Assembly (NCBI RefSeq): GCF_036785885.1
Contig: NC_092323.1
Coordinates: 1,466,501 to 1,530,500, forward strand
DNA length: 64,000 nucleotides
Reading direction: 5' to 3'
Origin: Coffea arabica
Taxonomy: Eukaryota > Streptophyta > Magnoliopsida > Gentianales > Rubiaceae
Shown here: positions 1-11,052 of the stretch, in pieces
Position numbering within the stretch: position 1 is the first letter of the stretch
Layout: each line of letters begins with the position of its first letter
Made by a program: the position numbers and the translations under genes
The notes under the pieces: model-generated
Told to the model about the DNA's origin: nothing
The model's input: the letters and a program-made list of their open reading frames with translations, nothing else
Databases searched by the model: none

Positions 1-359
1 ACAAATTCTAAAGTAGAAGTGAAAACGATGTGCACTGCACGTGAAGAATCTACATGTTTCAGTGCGCTATCGTTTTCTTCTTCTTTTATTTTAGTCCTTG
101 GATTTTTACTTTATTATGCTATTAGTCCTTAAATTTAATAGTTAGCATTAGAATAGCACTTGAAATTTTTTTGGGCATTGTTCATACAATTGTGGCCGGA
201 CACGTGGCTTTTTCTGGTAGCAATTTGGGAAAAAATCGTTCAGGGTATTTAATGTACTCAAAATTTAAAAATTTGGGTACCAAATTTGTTTTGGTCCAAA
301 ATTTGGGGACTAAAACTGCTCGTGCATCAAAGTTTAGGTACCAAAACTGCATTTTTCTC
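1..359 (+). mobile_element. Right terminal repeat of a Mutator-like element, cut by the window edge
   Basis: This stretch is nearly identical to the two terminal inverted repeats of the Pack-MULE at 7294-9193, and has the same orientation as its right end (8846-9193). It ends in CTGCATTTTTCTC at 359, as that element does. If it is the right end of a whole element, the target duplication would be TAATTTCAA at 360-368, with the partner and element body upstream of the window. Small open frames in it are repeat sequence, not genes. It could also be a solo terminal repeat. Confidence 0.75.
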
Positions 360-368
360 TAATTTCAA

Positions 369-1618
369 AGTATGTTAAGGTGACTTTTATCTTTTTTTTT
401 TAATTGTAAATGGTTATATTTATGTTAACATGACTATTATCTTTTTTAAATTGAAAATATTTATATTTATATTGCATAGTTTTTTGTTTCTTGGTACAAG
501 TGACATATTGGAGCATCTTTTTATAATATAAAACTTGGATGATTTGTGATATTATAAGATATTTAATCAAAGATTATTTCTTGTCTTAATTTTCGTTAAG
601 ACTATATTGTATATTTATCAAATAGATATACCTTTATAATTAAAATTAATATTTGATGTTTTTAAATGTCATATTTTTAAATAGATGAAAATTATTTTGA
701 ATATAACATATTAAGATAATTTTGCTTAGAAAAATGTTGGCTCTCCAAAAAAAAAGAAAAATTCCTGGCTCTGTCACTGGTCCTGCCCAAATATTCAAGT
801 CACCATTATAAATTATTATTGGGTCAGCCATGACATTTAAATTTCTTATTAAACGTTTTATTAATTTTTTAAAATTTCTTATTTATTCTTTTGTTTAGTT
901 GCTCTTATTTTCTTTCATATTGCAGAAATGAAGTCTCAACTTGCATGCTACTATTCGCATTTAAAGTGATGATTGCGATCTTTGATGTATTCAATTTTAA
1001 ATTATACCTTCTTTTCGCCTAAAAGCTTCTTCTATGTACTACAAGGTATTATGAATGTATAAGAAGTATGGAGTCAAGTACAAGGTATTATTTGTTAAAG
1101 ACAAGAATAAATATGTCACATCTTATATTTTTTTGTAACAAATTATTTGTTACAAAAAAAAAAAAAGAAGATTTAATATAAAATTTCTACTCTACTCAAT
1201 CGCTAAGATTTAATAATATAAAAAAGATGTAATGAGTGTGCGTCGATACGTACCGGAGCAATTTGATTCATCCATATATTTCTTTTTAGCTCAATCGCTT
1301 TCTACAAAACTTGAGTATATAATGGTATGGAGATATGCAATTCGAGTACAGATGTGAAAATAATAACGTGAAAGAAAGATGTATTCCAAAAATAATGATT
1401 TATTAAACCATATGAAAAAGACATATTTGACTTAAATCCCATCCTTCAAATTATGTTTTGAATTCTCGTCTTCCTGTGAGAGACCAATTTGTTATAACAT
1501 GAAAATTTTTTACGTAAATGAATTATGGTACCTGTGTTGATCTTAATCTTGATTTCTCAGTATGCATAAAATATGGAGGATTAGATTTAATGGAATGATG
1601 GGATGAAAAAAAATGCAC
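369..1618. other. Intergenic AT-rich DNA, no gene seen
   Basis: The sequence is strongly AT-rich, with short A and T runs. No open frame shows a recognisable protein. A poly-T/poly-A pair around 1130-1165 could form a hairpin. I see no RNA gene here. Confidence 0.6.
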
Positions 1619-1627
1619 GCAATAAAA

Positions 1628-2417
1628 GGGATAATTTCATAAACCTCCCTTGAGGTTTTTAACAATTTTATTTAGCTCCCTCAAGATTTTAAAAATTACA
1701 CATACCTTCTTTATCATTTAAATAATAATACTACCCTTAAATATTTTAATGAAATTCCCTTGTTTTGTATGCTTATACTTAGAATGAGTTTTAATGTTTT
1801 TCACTCTTTTTCCTTCTTATTCCTTTTTTTTTTGTTAATTTTTAGTCAATAAAATTGTAGAACTATTACTATCAACTCTAGTTTCTATTGTAATCAAATG
1901 TCGAACTAGTGATTTTTTTTATGAGTTAATTTTACATGCAATCCAATGTTTTTGCTAAATTTTGTTTTCTATTTTTTGGTATTACAATTAACAATAAATA
2001 AAAAAATAGCCCAAAATCACTACTAAATTATGATAATCCCACTGCATCGAAAAATTCATAAATTCTAAATGAATTATTTTAATATTTTTTTCCATCTTAT
2101 AAATCTAAACCTGTCATAATTGTAAAATTATTATTATTTTAATTATTTATCAAATAGTTAGTATAAACATAAAAAATTTGACACTTTTTCCTTAAAATTA
2201 TACTAGATACTCTTATAATTATATTGAGAAGTAAATTAAAACTCATTACACAAAAACATTTTTAGATATTCATTTAAAAATTTGACCAAGTCAATATTGT
2301 TTTAAGATTTTGTTACTAAAACTATCAAATCAACGGAGATAGGTATAATTTTTCAAATCTTAGGGGAATTCGGTGAAATTGTCAGAAACCTTAGGGGAGA
2401 TTTATGAAATTATCCCC
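1628..2417. mobile_element. Non-autonomous Mutator-like element with 9-bp target duplication
   Basis: The left end reads GGGATAATTTCATAAACCTC and the right end is its imperfect inverted copy, ending TTTATGAAATTATCCCC. The inverted similarity extends roughly 80 bases inward. The element is flanked by the direct repeat GCAATAAAA (1619-1627 and 2418-2426). A 9-bp duplication with long inverted ends is typical of Mutator-like transposons. The 790-bp interior is AT-rich and has no coding frame, so a transposase would have to be supplied from elsewhere. Confidence 0.85.
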
Positions 2418-2537
2418 GCAATAAAAACTAAGACAAAAATTCAGGACTTAAATAGATGTTCTATAAGAATCCATTATGAGCCATTAGTAAAATGCTGAAA
2501 TTCAATATAAGTACCAACACGAGAATGAACACAAAAT

Positions 2538-5338
2538 CTAGAATCCCCAAATTAAGGTTTTTGCCTTCTGAAATGCAGCTTTAGCAGCATGTTCTTCTGC
2601 TTCTCTTTGCTTGCGCATTTTCCTAGCATCCTCTAACTGCTTACATGTCATTTCAAAGGACCGTTCAATTATTTCCTTATCCTCTGATATCCCCAATATG
2701 CGAGCCTTCAAAGCTGTGCTCTCAGCCATGCAACAAGATAATCCAGCCTCAGTTTGGAACAGCTTATCCTTAAGATGAGAAATTTCTTTAGCAAAGTATT
2801 CAGCACGTTGCTCTGAGACAGATAAGGCAGCTACATCCCTTGCATAAGCATCATCGATTTCATCTAATTTCAACTTCTCATGACTATAACGATCAGCTAG
2901 CATCCTACAAGAATGGTCACTTATTACAGATTGGTTGATTTTGGCCAACAATGATGCACACCGGATGTATTCCTTGACTTGCTCACCATATTTCTTATGC
3001 TCAATTTGTAACTGGTCCAAAGCATCAAAAGTAGCGTCCGCCTCCCTGACCATGAATTCATGGTCTTGAATGTCCAATGACCTGAGAAGAGTAAGAAGAT
3101 CACTTTGGAGTTGCTCCGCAGCCTTAACAAATGCTTCTGATACCAACTTCCTCATGATACTGTTTTCTTCAGTGCCCAAGAGTTGAGCCCCTTCACTCAG
3201 ACTTAGCAATGATTGCCTGCTAGCACCCAAAGGACTTGCAACTGGGGCAACTGATACATCATCACTAAGTAAATTCACATTCGGTGGGACGAAAATCGGA
3301 TCAAAAGAAGGAAAAGCACCTGCAAGAAAGAAGGGACAAACAAAATGAATATCAACAAATTCTAATCACAAGAGGCTTATTCCTCAACTATAATAAGATG
3401 CCTAAGCAGAATGCTAGAACCGAACTCTAAGCAAGCTATAATCTTGGGAGATGCAGTGCGTTTTTCTAGTCCTACCCCAAAGATAAACCAAGCCTCACTA
3501 TAAAACAGCTCCTTATTTTTTATTTTTCCCTTTTGTTTGCTTGTCTCAGGAAATATGTGGTTTTTGGTGGACAAAAAAGCACCTGTGCATGTTTCATCAT
3601 TCCTCCACTGTTCAAATTGAGAAGGAAAAGAAACCACGTAAAAGCTTAAAAGATAAAGCTGAGAAACAACAGATAAACAGGAGAACTTTCTCAAACTTAC
3701 AGCAGAAGAATGGCTCAGCTGACTGTTCTTTCAAGCTTTTAGAAGGAGGAAAAGCAAGCCTGCCCCACCAGCCCTTGATTTCAAGACACAAGTTTTGACG
3801 GATTGCAGTTACTATCCAACTAGTTTCTTGCAATCCCTCCAAGTTAATTGGCAACACAGAAGATTGGTGGCGGGAAAATAGGAAGCTTTTAGAGGCTACA
3901 AGAACCAACAAAGAATGATCTGAGTAAAGGGACCAAATAGAAGTGAACTATATCGAAAAACGAAGCAAAAATAAACCTGTCAAAGTATTCTCAAAAAAAA
4001 TCGGCCTCCCAAAGTCTGTCTTTTTCTGATGTACTGCCATCTCAATTGTCGGAGATGAATCTTGGCCATCTTTTTCAGTCAAATAACTCCCTGAGCTAGC
4101 TAGTGGTGTTCTCTGGCATGTAGATGAAGAGCCAGAAGGGCAACCATTGCTTTTAGAGTCTCCATGTCTTAGCCTCTTGCAATGCTTCCTTAAAGGGTCA
4201 TCATCCGATCCCTTTGATTCCTCCAGTATTATTTTATCCCTCTTTAAGGGACTAGAGGTTGGTCGACGAGATCTAGAACACTGAGAAGTATGTACAAGTG
4301 ACTCAATTTCTTGCTCCAAGTTAGTTGGTTCATTTTCCTCAACCAGGTCATTCTTTGCTGAGATGACATCGCTGCAATTGGTCAAGGTTGATTGTGGTAA
4401 AATGGTACTTTTATTTACCTGGAAGCCAGTTGCAGCATTTGAATGAGCATCTAACCACATGAAAAAATTGCAAGCACCTTGTCCCTGCCAGGCAACCAAA
4501 TCGGAATTAATAGAACAGAAGCACTTCACATAGTTACTCCTCCTAAGTGTGGATCCAATCTAAACAAACTGCAGTTCAAGTTTAGCATAATAAAGCAGTT
4601 TCTACATGTTATTAGAATTTCATTTTGGCAGAAATTGTATAATTTTTATAATCTTGGATTTGAGCGAGATGAAAACACCAACAACAGAGTGTTTCTTGCT
4701 CACTATGCCAAATGCGCCTAAATTACAAAAGAAAATTGAATCTTTTCATTACCGTTTCAGGAAACTCATGCAAAGAAGTAAGCCAAAACCTAATAGCAGC
4801 TTTGAAACTGGGTACTCTAGCAGCATAGTTTAAGTTAATTAGTGACTAGAGGAAGAGCGTGGAGCGCTTTCTGCTTTCTGTGGTTATTCAAGAGGAAAAA
4901 GTTTTGGAATAAGAAGTTGGGAGAGGTACCTTCTTAATGGGACAGACGAAGCATTCGCGACCAGCGTTGGGTCCAGTAGTAGTCTTGATATCTAACCGAC
5001 AAATTCCAGCACCGCAACCACATTGAGGAATGTTGAAGATGAGCTGGTCAGGCCGCACTTGGTCAAGCCACCTGAAAAACCCACACCCCTGCGACCGCAT
5101 CCCGTCATGATAACATGAAAGTAGGAAGCCCAAAAAAGGGGGGAAAAAAATCAATAACCCAAAGGTGAAGTGAAATACTAACGCGGTTGGCGGCGGGGCA
5201 ACGATAATAGGAGCGACCGGGATTCGCCTGTGACTTAGAGGTAAGAAGGAGGCAGACACCGGCACCACACACACAGAGGACGGAACCTGACGACGACGTC
5301 ATCCTCCTCGATGTGGTAGGATGATCCTCATCTACCAT
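2538..5338 (-). CDS. Protein with two GRF-type zinc fingers and a C-terminal coiled coil
   Basis: Four exons (5338-5183, 5088-4930, 4484-3977, 3319-2538) join in frame to give about 534 residues. The first finger starts at C22-x-C24-G, and its CGFFRWLD end is completed across the first intron. The second runs from C75-x-C77-G through GPNAGR to ACNFFMW near residue 110. Both match the GRF zinc finger pattern (C-x-C-G, GR-x-F/Y, C-x-FF-x-W), which binds single-stranded nucleic acid in proteins such as APE2, TOP3A and NEIL3. The middle, residues 120-270, is polar and serine-rich with basic stretches. The last exon is charged and heptad-like, and probably forms a coiled coil. No nuclease or topoisomerase domain is present. 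A role in nucleic-acid binding is inferred from the fingers. The first ATG at 5338 places finger one intact. Confidence 0.85.
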
Positions 5339-5750
5339 AGCTTTTTCCAGAGTTGCTTAAGCTAGCTCAATTGGGAGGGGTGTGGGTAGCAGGATCTGTT
5401 ATTAATTATCACGCCAAAAAAAGGCACAATCAACACCTTCGTCCCTGCAATTCAACCCCAAACACTCACTTCGGCCGGCCACCCGACCTTTCTCTTATAC
5501 ACAAAACTCAGTAGTAGTAGCGCCACCTGCTACTCAGTAGAATAGAATAGCAGCCTATTGTACTAAAACTAGTACTACAACTACTAATCTAGTCGTATTC
5601 ACTATATCTGTACAGATATACGTACATGAATTACAAGGACATGTACAGGTGGTAGTCGTCGACACCGCTACCTGAGACTGAGAGAGACCATTTTCAAACT
5701 GTGGAAATCCCACAAACACCAGCTACTGTACAAATCCTACTTTCCTTTTC

Positions 5751-5785
<35 letters not shown>

Positions 5786-5800
5786 ATTAAGCCCAATTAT
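5339..5800 (-). promoter_or_regulatory. Probable promoter and leader region of the GRF zinc finger gene
   Basis: This lies directly upstream of the ATG at 5338. It contains a CT/GA microsatellite at about 5753-5782, a common feature of plant core promoters and leaders. No clear TATA box was fixed, so the transcription start is unknown. Confidence 0.4.
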
Positions 5801-7284
5801 TCGAACAGTGCGCAACCCCCGCGCAAATCACAGACCACCCACCACATAACACTCATCATTCAACCTTTACTGTTACCGTTGACCGTCAAACACAAAACTG
5901 AGGAACAAAAAAAAAAACAATTAATTGCAAAATGCCCCCGCAACTATAACTAACTTTTGCCTTGCTCACTGCACTATGAATTTTAGCAATTTTGCCACCT
6001 TAATCGATCAAATTTTTGGCACCTTACTCTGATTAATTTGAAAAAAAAAACAATGTAAGAAAAGCTGCAATGACATTTTTTTCCCCTTAATAGGAGCTTA
6101 TTTACGAAATTTAAGTGCAAAATCAATGTAAGAAAGTCAGGTTCGACCTGATGTTTGAATCGTTCGACCAGGTGAACTGGCCATGGGATGGGATTGGGTT
6201 GCTAATTAAACCCGTTAAACAACAAACCCATTAATCAATCAAGAACTCAACAGATCAATCGAAAAAAAAAATTTACCAATTGACCCGTTGATTTAACCAC
6301 CAAAATAAAAATCTTATTATTTTTATAATTTAAAATATATAATTATATTATATAACTATCGTGCAACCTACGGTTGAACTGCTCAACCCCTGCAATTGAA
6401 TTGGCAACCCAATGACTCTTTGGGTTGAGTTTTGGACCGGATTTAATAACTATGCTGTGGATACATGCATAAGATTCAAGTTCGAATTGTCACAAGATCT
6501 TAATAAAATTTGAACCACAAAACTGATTAGGTTTCCAGTTTAATTTGGTTGAACCGTCGGGTCATTAGTCAATTAACAAGTTTTGTGTTTAAATGATCCA
6601 GTTAGAGACCTAGTTCGATCTAATGACCAATTAGACCGTTGAATTGGGCAGGGTTTCATAATTATACCTCCATGGCACAATATATATACATATATATATA
6701 TAGTCGTGTAGATATAGGTATATCCGTTGCGTTGGACACTTTTAGAATTAAAATTTTGCCTTTTGTGTTAGTGCGAGTATAAATATTTCACACAAATTTC
6801 AATTGCATGCCTTTCATAATGGAGTGGGAGAAAAAGAAAGAAAAGGTACGATGCATCAATTTCTCGCAACCATCCTTCCCCTACAAAACAAAAAAGAAAA
6901 ATCTAAACATTTATTTGTTGATGTTGACTGCAAGTAGGTATTGTTTGAATTGCTAGTTTTTTATGAAAAGAATTCAAAATATTCTTTTAACACATTTCTC
7001 AATTTGTTTTAGTTCACATATATTACATTGGAATAGTATATTTGAAAAAAAAAAAGTACTTCCAAACATTGCAACCGAAGACTTTCAGCCCGCGAGATAA
7101 GGAAATGGGTATATTGGCAAACACATGGTATAGCCTACTACTGCATGAGTTTTCTCTCAATTTTCCCTAATTCTGGCTTTTATAGCTATATTTAAATAGG
7201 GACTGATAAAATTGGAGGAAGGATTGGTAGATGGCACGGTTTCAAGTGATTTCTTCATTGTTGTGCTTTATACAATTTAGTGTA
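5801..7284. other. Intergenic DNA, probably repeat-derived
   Basis: No coding frame is recognisable. Between about 6140 and 6660 the sequence alternates TTGAACCG/CCGGTT-like words and their complements, which suggests an old non-autonomous transposon, but I could not define its ends or a target duplication. A short TA run lies at about 6680-6705. Confidence 0.4.
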
Positions 7285-7293
7285 TATATTGAA

Positions 7294-9193
7294 GAGAAAA
7301 ATGCAGTTTTGGTACCCAAACTTTGACGCACGAGCAGTTTTAGTCCCCAAATTTTGGACCAAAACAAATTTGGTACCCAAATTTTTAAATTTTGAGCACA
7401 TTAAATACCCTGAACGATTTTTTCCCAAATTGCTACCAGAAAAAGCCACGTGTCCGGCCACAATTGTATGAACAATGCCCAAAAAAATTTCAAGTGCTAT
7501 TCTAATGCTAACTATTAAATTTAAGGACTAATAGCATAATAAAGTAAAAATCCAAGGACTAAAATAAAAGAAGAAGAAAAGGATAGCGCACTGAAACATG
7601 TAGATTCTTCACGTGCAGTGCACATCGTTTTCACTTCTACTTTAGAATTTGTTCCGTTTTGATTGTCAGAGGTGGTTCTACTGGAGTTGAACTTGCTGCA
7701 GAAATTGCTCCAAAATGGAACAGAAGTGAATTTGAACTTGGGCTAGGGAGATTTTCACTTGATCCGCTGTGGACAGGACTATACTTTTCCCCAGTGGACC
7801 TTCTTTGGGAGAAGAATTCATCATCCTCGTCGGAACCCATGTTGTTTGCAGCACCATTTCTGTAGTCTTGGTGGAAATGGTGGTGCTGCTGCTATTGACG
7901 TGGCAGCGGCGGCAACGGTTGGAGCTCCGGCGAGCCTAGCCGTTGATACTGAAGTGAAGCTAAAACTAAAGCTGAAGGGACAGTATTATGGTGATCTTCT
8001 GAGCTCTGAGGAACATTAGATGCCTCGTTTTTTTACATCTCTGGAGCTTACTAGAGCTCCCAGGTAGAGAAATTCCGAGCTGTTAGTGGAAGGAGTGTGG
8101 TGGGGCAGCTGTGGCGGCAGAGGTGTTCCCGGAAGTGGGTTTTTTGTGGTGGTGCTGTCGAAAGGAGTGGCGTTGGGTGAGAAAAGGTGAAGACTGTCTG
8201 TCTTGGAGAAAGCCCGTTGGTGTTGGTAGTAGTAGCGGAGGCGTCGGTGGTGGTGGAGAAGGATAAAGGCGGCAATGCTGGCGATGAAGACGGTGGAGAC
8301 AAGGGATACCGAGACAATGACAGCTATCAGTTTGTGAGAAATGGGCCTGTTATTAGAGGAAGAGGAAGAATGGGGAAGGATGAGAGATGAGATATTGGCA
8401 GGAAAAGTTGACAACGGAGGGAGGGCGGCGAAGAAGCTGGCGGAGGAGACCAAATAGAAGGGAAAAATGGGTTGTTTTCGGACTGAGAATTAGTGGGAGG
8501 TGAAAGTGAGGAGAAAGCGTACCTTGGTTGGAGCTGAGGTTGAGACTGTGGGGAGGGGAAAGGAGGTTGAGGTAGGGTGGTTGGTGGAGGAGCTGGTGGA
8601 AGAGAATGGCTAACAGGGAACAATGGCTGATGGAGGATACGGTGGCCATAGTGGTGGCTAGTGGTGGTGGTGGTGGTGGTGGAGAAGGAGGAGGAAGCTG
8701 TGGTGAAGAAAGAAGTAAAGAAACAGCAGTAAATGCAAAAGAAAATATTACTAATACTGGTAAAAGTCTTCATCTTTAGCTAGAGAAAGTCTTTAATGAA
8801 CGAGCTCTGCTTTCTCCTCTTCAGTATCTGTTCCATTAACAAAAAAGTAGTAGTGAAAACGATGTGCACTGCACGTGAAGAATCTACATGTTCTAGTGCA
8901 CCATCGTTTTCTTCTTCTTTTATTTTAGTCCTTGGATTTTTACTTTATTATGCTATTAGTCCTTAAATTTAATAGTTAGTATTAGAATGGCACTTGAAAT
9001 TTTTTTGGGCATTGTTCATACAATTGTGGCCAGACACGTGGCTTTTTCCGGTAGCAATTTGGGAAAAAATCGTTCAGGGTATTTAATGTGCTCAAAATTT
9101 AAAATTTTGGGTACCAAATTTGTTTTGGTCCAAAATTTGGGGACTAAAACTACTCGTGCGTCAAAGTTTGGGTACCAAAACTGCATTTTTCTC
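7294..9193. mobile_element. Pack-MULE carrying a formin gene fragment
   Basis: Terminal inverted repeats of about 350 bp (7294-7650 and 8846-9193) enclose about 1.2 kb of unrelated DNA. The ends read GAGAAAAATGCAGTTTTGG and its reverse complement. The element is flanked by an exact 9-bp target duplication, TATATTGAA (7285-7293 and 9194-9202). The interior holds an antisense formin N-terminal fragment (separate entry) and no transposase. This is the definition of a Pack-MULE: a non-autonomous Mutator-like element that has picked up host gene DNA. Close similarity between its two ends suggests fairly recent activity. The end at 1-359 belongs to the same family. Confidence 0.93.
7640..8773 (-). 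pseudogene. Captured N-terminal fragment of a class I formin (FH1/FH5-like)
   Basis: From an ATG at 8773 the minus strand encodes a hydrophobic leader, a proline-rich segment with RILHQPLFPV, the juxtamembrane motif TFPANISSLILP, a membrane helix (LIAVIVSVSLVSTVFIAS) and FLYLGALVSSR. These are followed by GSPELQPLPPLP and a DEDDEFF acidic motif. This order is the N-terminal half of plant class I formins, actin nucleators anchored in the plasma membrane. The actin-binding FH2 domain is absent, since the fragment stops at the transposon end. The frame shifts near 8440 and again near 8030 at an A run, and there is an in-frame stop near 7897, so no intact protein is made. It is probably a decayed gene copy carried by the Pack-MULE and could at most give antisense or small RNA against a parent formin. 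Confidence 0.9.
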
Positions 9194-9329
9194 TATATTG
9201 AATGACAGGTGAATCAAATCAATCCTGAATAAGTTTGAAGTAAGAGTCGTGCAATTGAGCATTTTAAACATAAATCGCGTCTTTTTTAGTGAAAATTGAA
9301 GAAGCTTTTTATATTATTGAAAAAATAAT

Positions 9330-9492
9330 TTGTTTGGATTGTAAGTTATTTGAGATATTTTTACTGTAGCACTTTTTGTGATGTGATGTATATGAGATAA
9401 AAAGGTAATTGGGAAGATAAAAAGGTGTATTGGAAATTGTAATGATCGTGTAAGCAAATATATTTGAGAAAATAATCAGCTGTCCAAACAAA
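9330..9492. repeat. MITE of the TTTGTTTGGA family, copy 1
   Basis: The ends TTTGTTTGGA and TCCAAACAAA are inverted copies. The interior contains the words ACTGTAGCACTTTTTGTGATG and GAGATAAAAAGGTAATTGG-like sequence that recur in the copies at 10796 and 54603. I did not find a clear target duplication, so the superfamily is open; hAT-like is one possibility. Confidence 0.65.
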
Positions 9493-10795
9493 CATCAAAA
9501 AGAGGAATTTGGTTCGCCCTATCAAAAATATATAGCACTCAAATATGTACTCTTCAAGTCTTCACCCTCTTCCCCTCACAAATTTAATTGAAAAAAAAAA
9601 AAAAGGAGAAAGAGAGCCATAGCACTCTTTTTGCCATAGGCCTCTGTCTTTTAAATGTTAATTTTCAAGAAAAATGTTGTGAATCGCACCCCTCGTAACT
9701 TTTTTTTTTCTAATGAAATTCCATCATATAAAAATATGATATTTTTGAAAGGAAAATTATTATCCATTCACAAGATTCAAAGAATTAAATGTAGTACCAC
9801 TAACAAATAATTTTTTTTTTTTAAAAAAACCATTTTTTGGCAATTGCTTCAATAATATTGTGCTACTGTCGGCTAGTTTAATCAACTTGTATTAAAGAGA
9901 ACGAAGAATACTTTGAATTAGAGAAATAAGTGATTGAATATTTTATTCTAGAGGCCAGGATGGGAAATTTTCTCATGAAGAAAATTAATCAGTTCGTCAT
10001 GAGTTTTTACATACGGGAAGGAGGAGGAAGAGAAAAAATAGCAAGGCGTACAGGCAACTGCCCTCGCGTCTGACCCACCCACACCACTTCCTTTATTTAA
10101 CTGATACCGCCACCCAATTCCACTCCCATCCATGCCGCCACTGTCGATGCCGTCTATCCCACTCAGGCACTCACCCATTTATGTGTATGTATACATATAC
10201 ATATATATATATATATATATATTTATTTATTTATTTTATATATTTATATATTTATATGTATGCATGTATATATATATATATATATATTTGTATGTATGTA
10301 TAATTACTGCAAACAGATATTAGGCGATCAATATTCATGGCACCGTCGGTAGAGGAAATTCGCCATGTCCAGCGGGCTCATGGTCCAGCAACCATGCATA
10401 TTGGCCACTGGCAGTTTGGCACCACCACTTTTTCTAACTGTATGTATCAGGCAGATTACCCTATTAGAATTTTGTACAGAATTCTAAGTGAAAATTTAAA
10501 CACTTGAGCTCCCGTGCTTTTCTACTAGAATAATGATACTCATTGAAACGTATTTTTTTAATCACCCACTTTCACACATGTACGCAATATATGCTCTCTC
10601 CCGGTATTCAAAACACTTTTTGCCGAGTTTGAAATTGGTTCTTTTGAAATAAATTTTGTGCTTCAAAAAATAAAGACAAAATTTTGTATAAAAAATTGTA
10701 AGTGAAATTTTTAAGCATTTAATTTGCAGCAAAAATGTAAGTGAAAGTTTTAAGCATTTAATTTACTGAACGTTTCTACTAAATTAATAATAAGT
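9493..10795. other. Intergenic DNA with TA-rich microsatellite
   Basis: No gene is recognised. A compound (TA)n/(TTTA)n/(TATG)n microsatellite spans about 10190-10300. The proline- and serine-poor open frames here are low-complexity shadows. Confidence 0.5.
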
Positions 10796-10954
10796 GTGTT
10801 TGAATAGGAGATTTTTTGAAATAATTACTGTAAAACTTTTTATGAAATAATGTATGTAAAATAAAAAAATGATTGAAAAGATAAAAGGTTAGATTGAAAA
10901 TTGTGTTTGTGTTGTAAGCAACGTAATAATTGATATTATTTTGCAATCCAAACA
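10796..10954. repeat. MITE of the TTTGTTTGGA family, copy 2
   Basis: The stretch starts GTGTTTGAATAGGAGATTTT and ends TTTTGCAATCCAAACAT, imperfect inverted ends. The interior words match the copy at 9330 (ACTGTAAAACTTTTTATG, ATAAAAAAATGATTG). It is more diverged than copy 1. Confidence 0.6.
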
Positions 10955-10986
10955 TATTCAGTACTAGTATCATTCACAATTATTTT

Positions 10987-10987
<1 letters not shown>

Positions 10988-11024
<37 letters not shown>

Positions 11025-11052
11025 CATGTAGTATTTCTCTCTCTCTCTCTTA
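10988..11052. repeat. (TA)n and (CT)n microsatellite
   Basis: About 16 TA units run from 10988 to 11020, followed by a short CT run at 11036-11051. It is length-variable DNA with no coding role. Confidence 0.9.

Noticed and set aside
171-362. A 63-residue open frame that recurs at 7255-7482 and 8987-9205
   Set aside because: It is the terminal inverted repeat of a Mutator-like family read as protein. The frame is open because the repeat has few stops, and there is no known domain.
6130-6665. Candidate non-autonomous transposon
   Set aside because: Inverted words are present, but I could not find matching ends or a target duplication, so it is only noted in the intergenic entry.
8187-8390. 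Plus-strand valine- and glycine-rich open frame in the Pack-MULE
   Set aside because: It is antisense to the captured formin fragment, whose residues match a known family.
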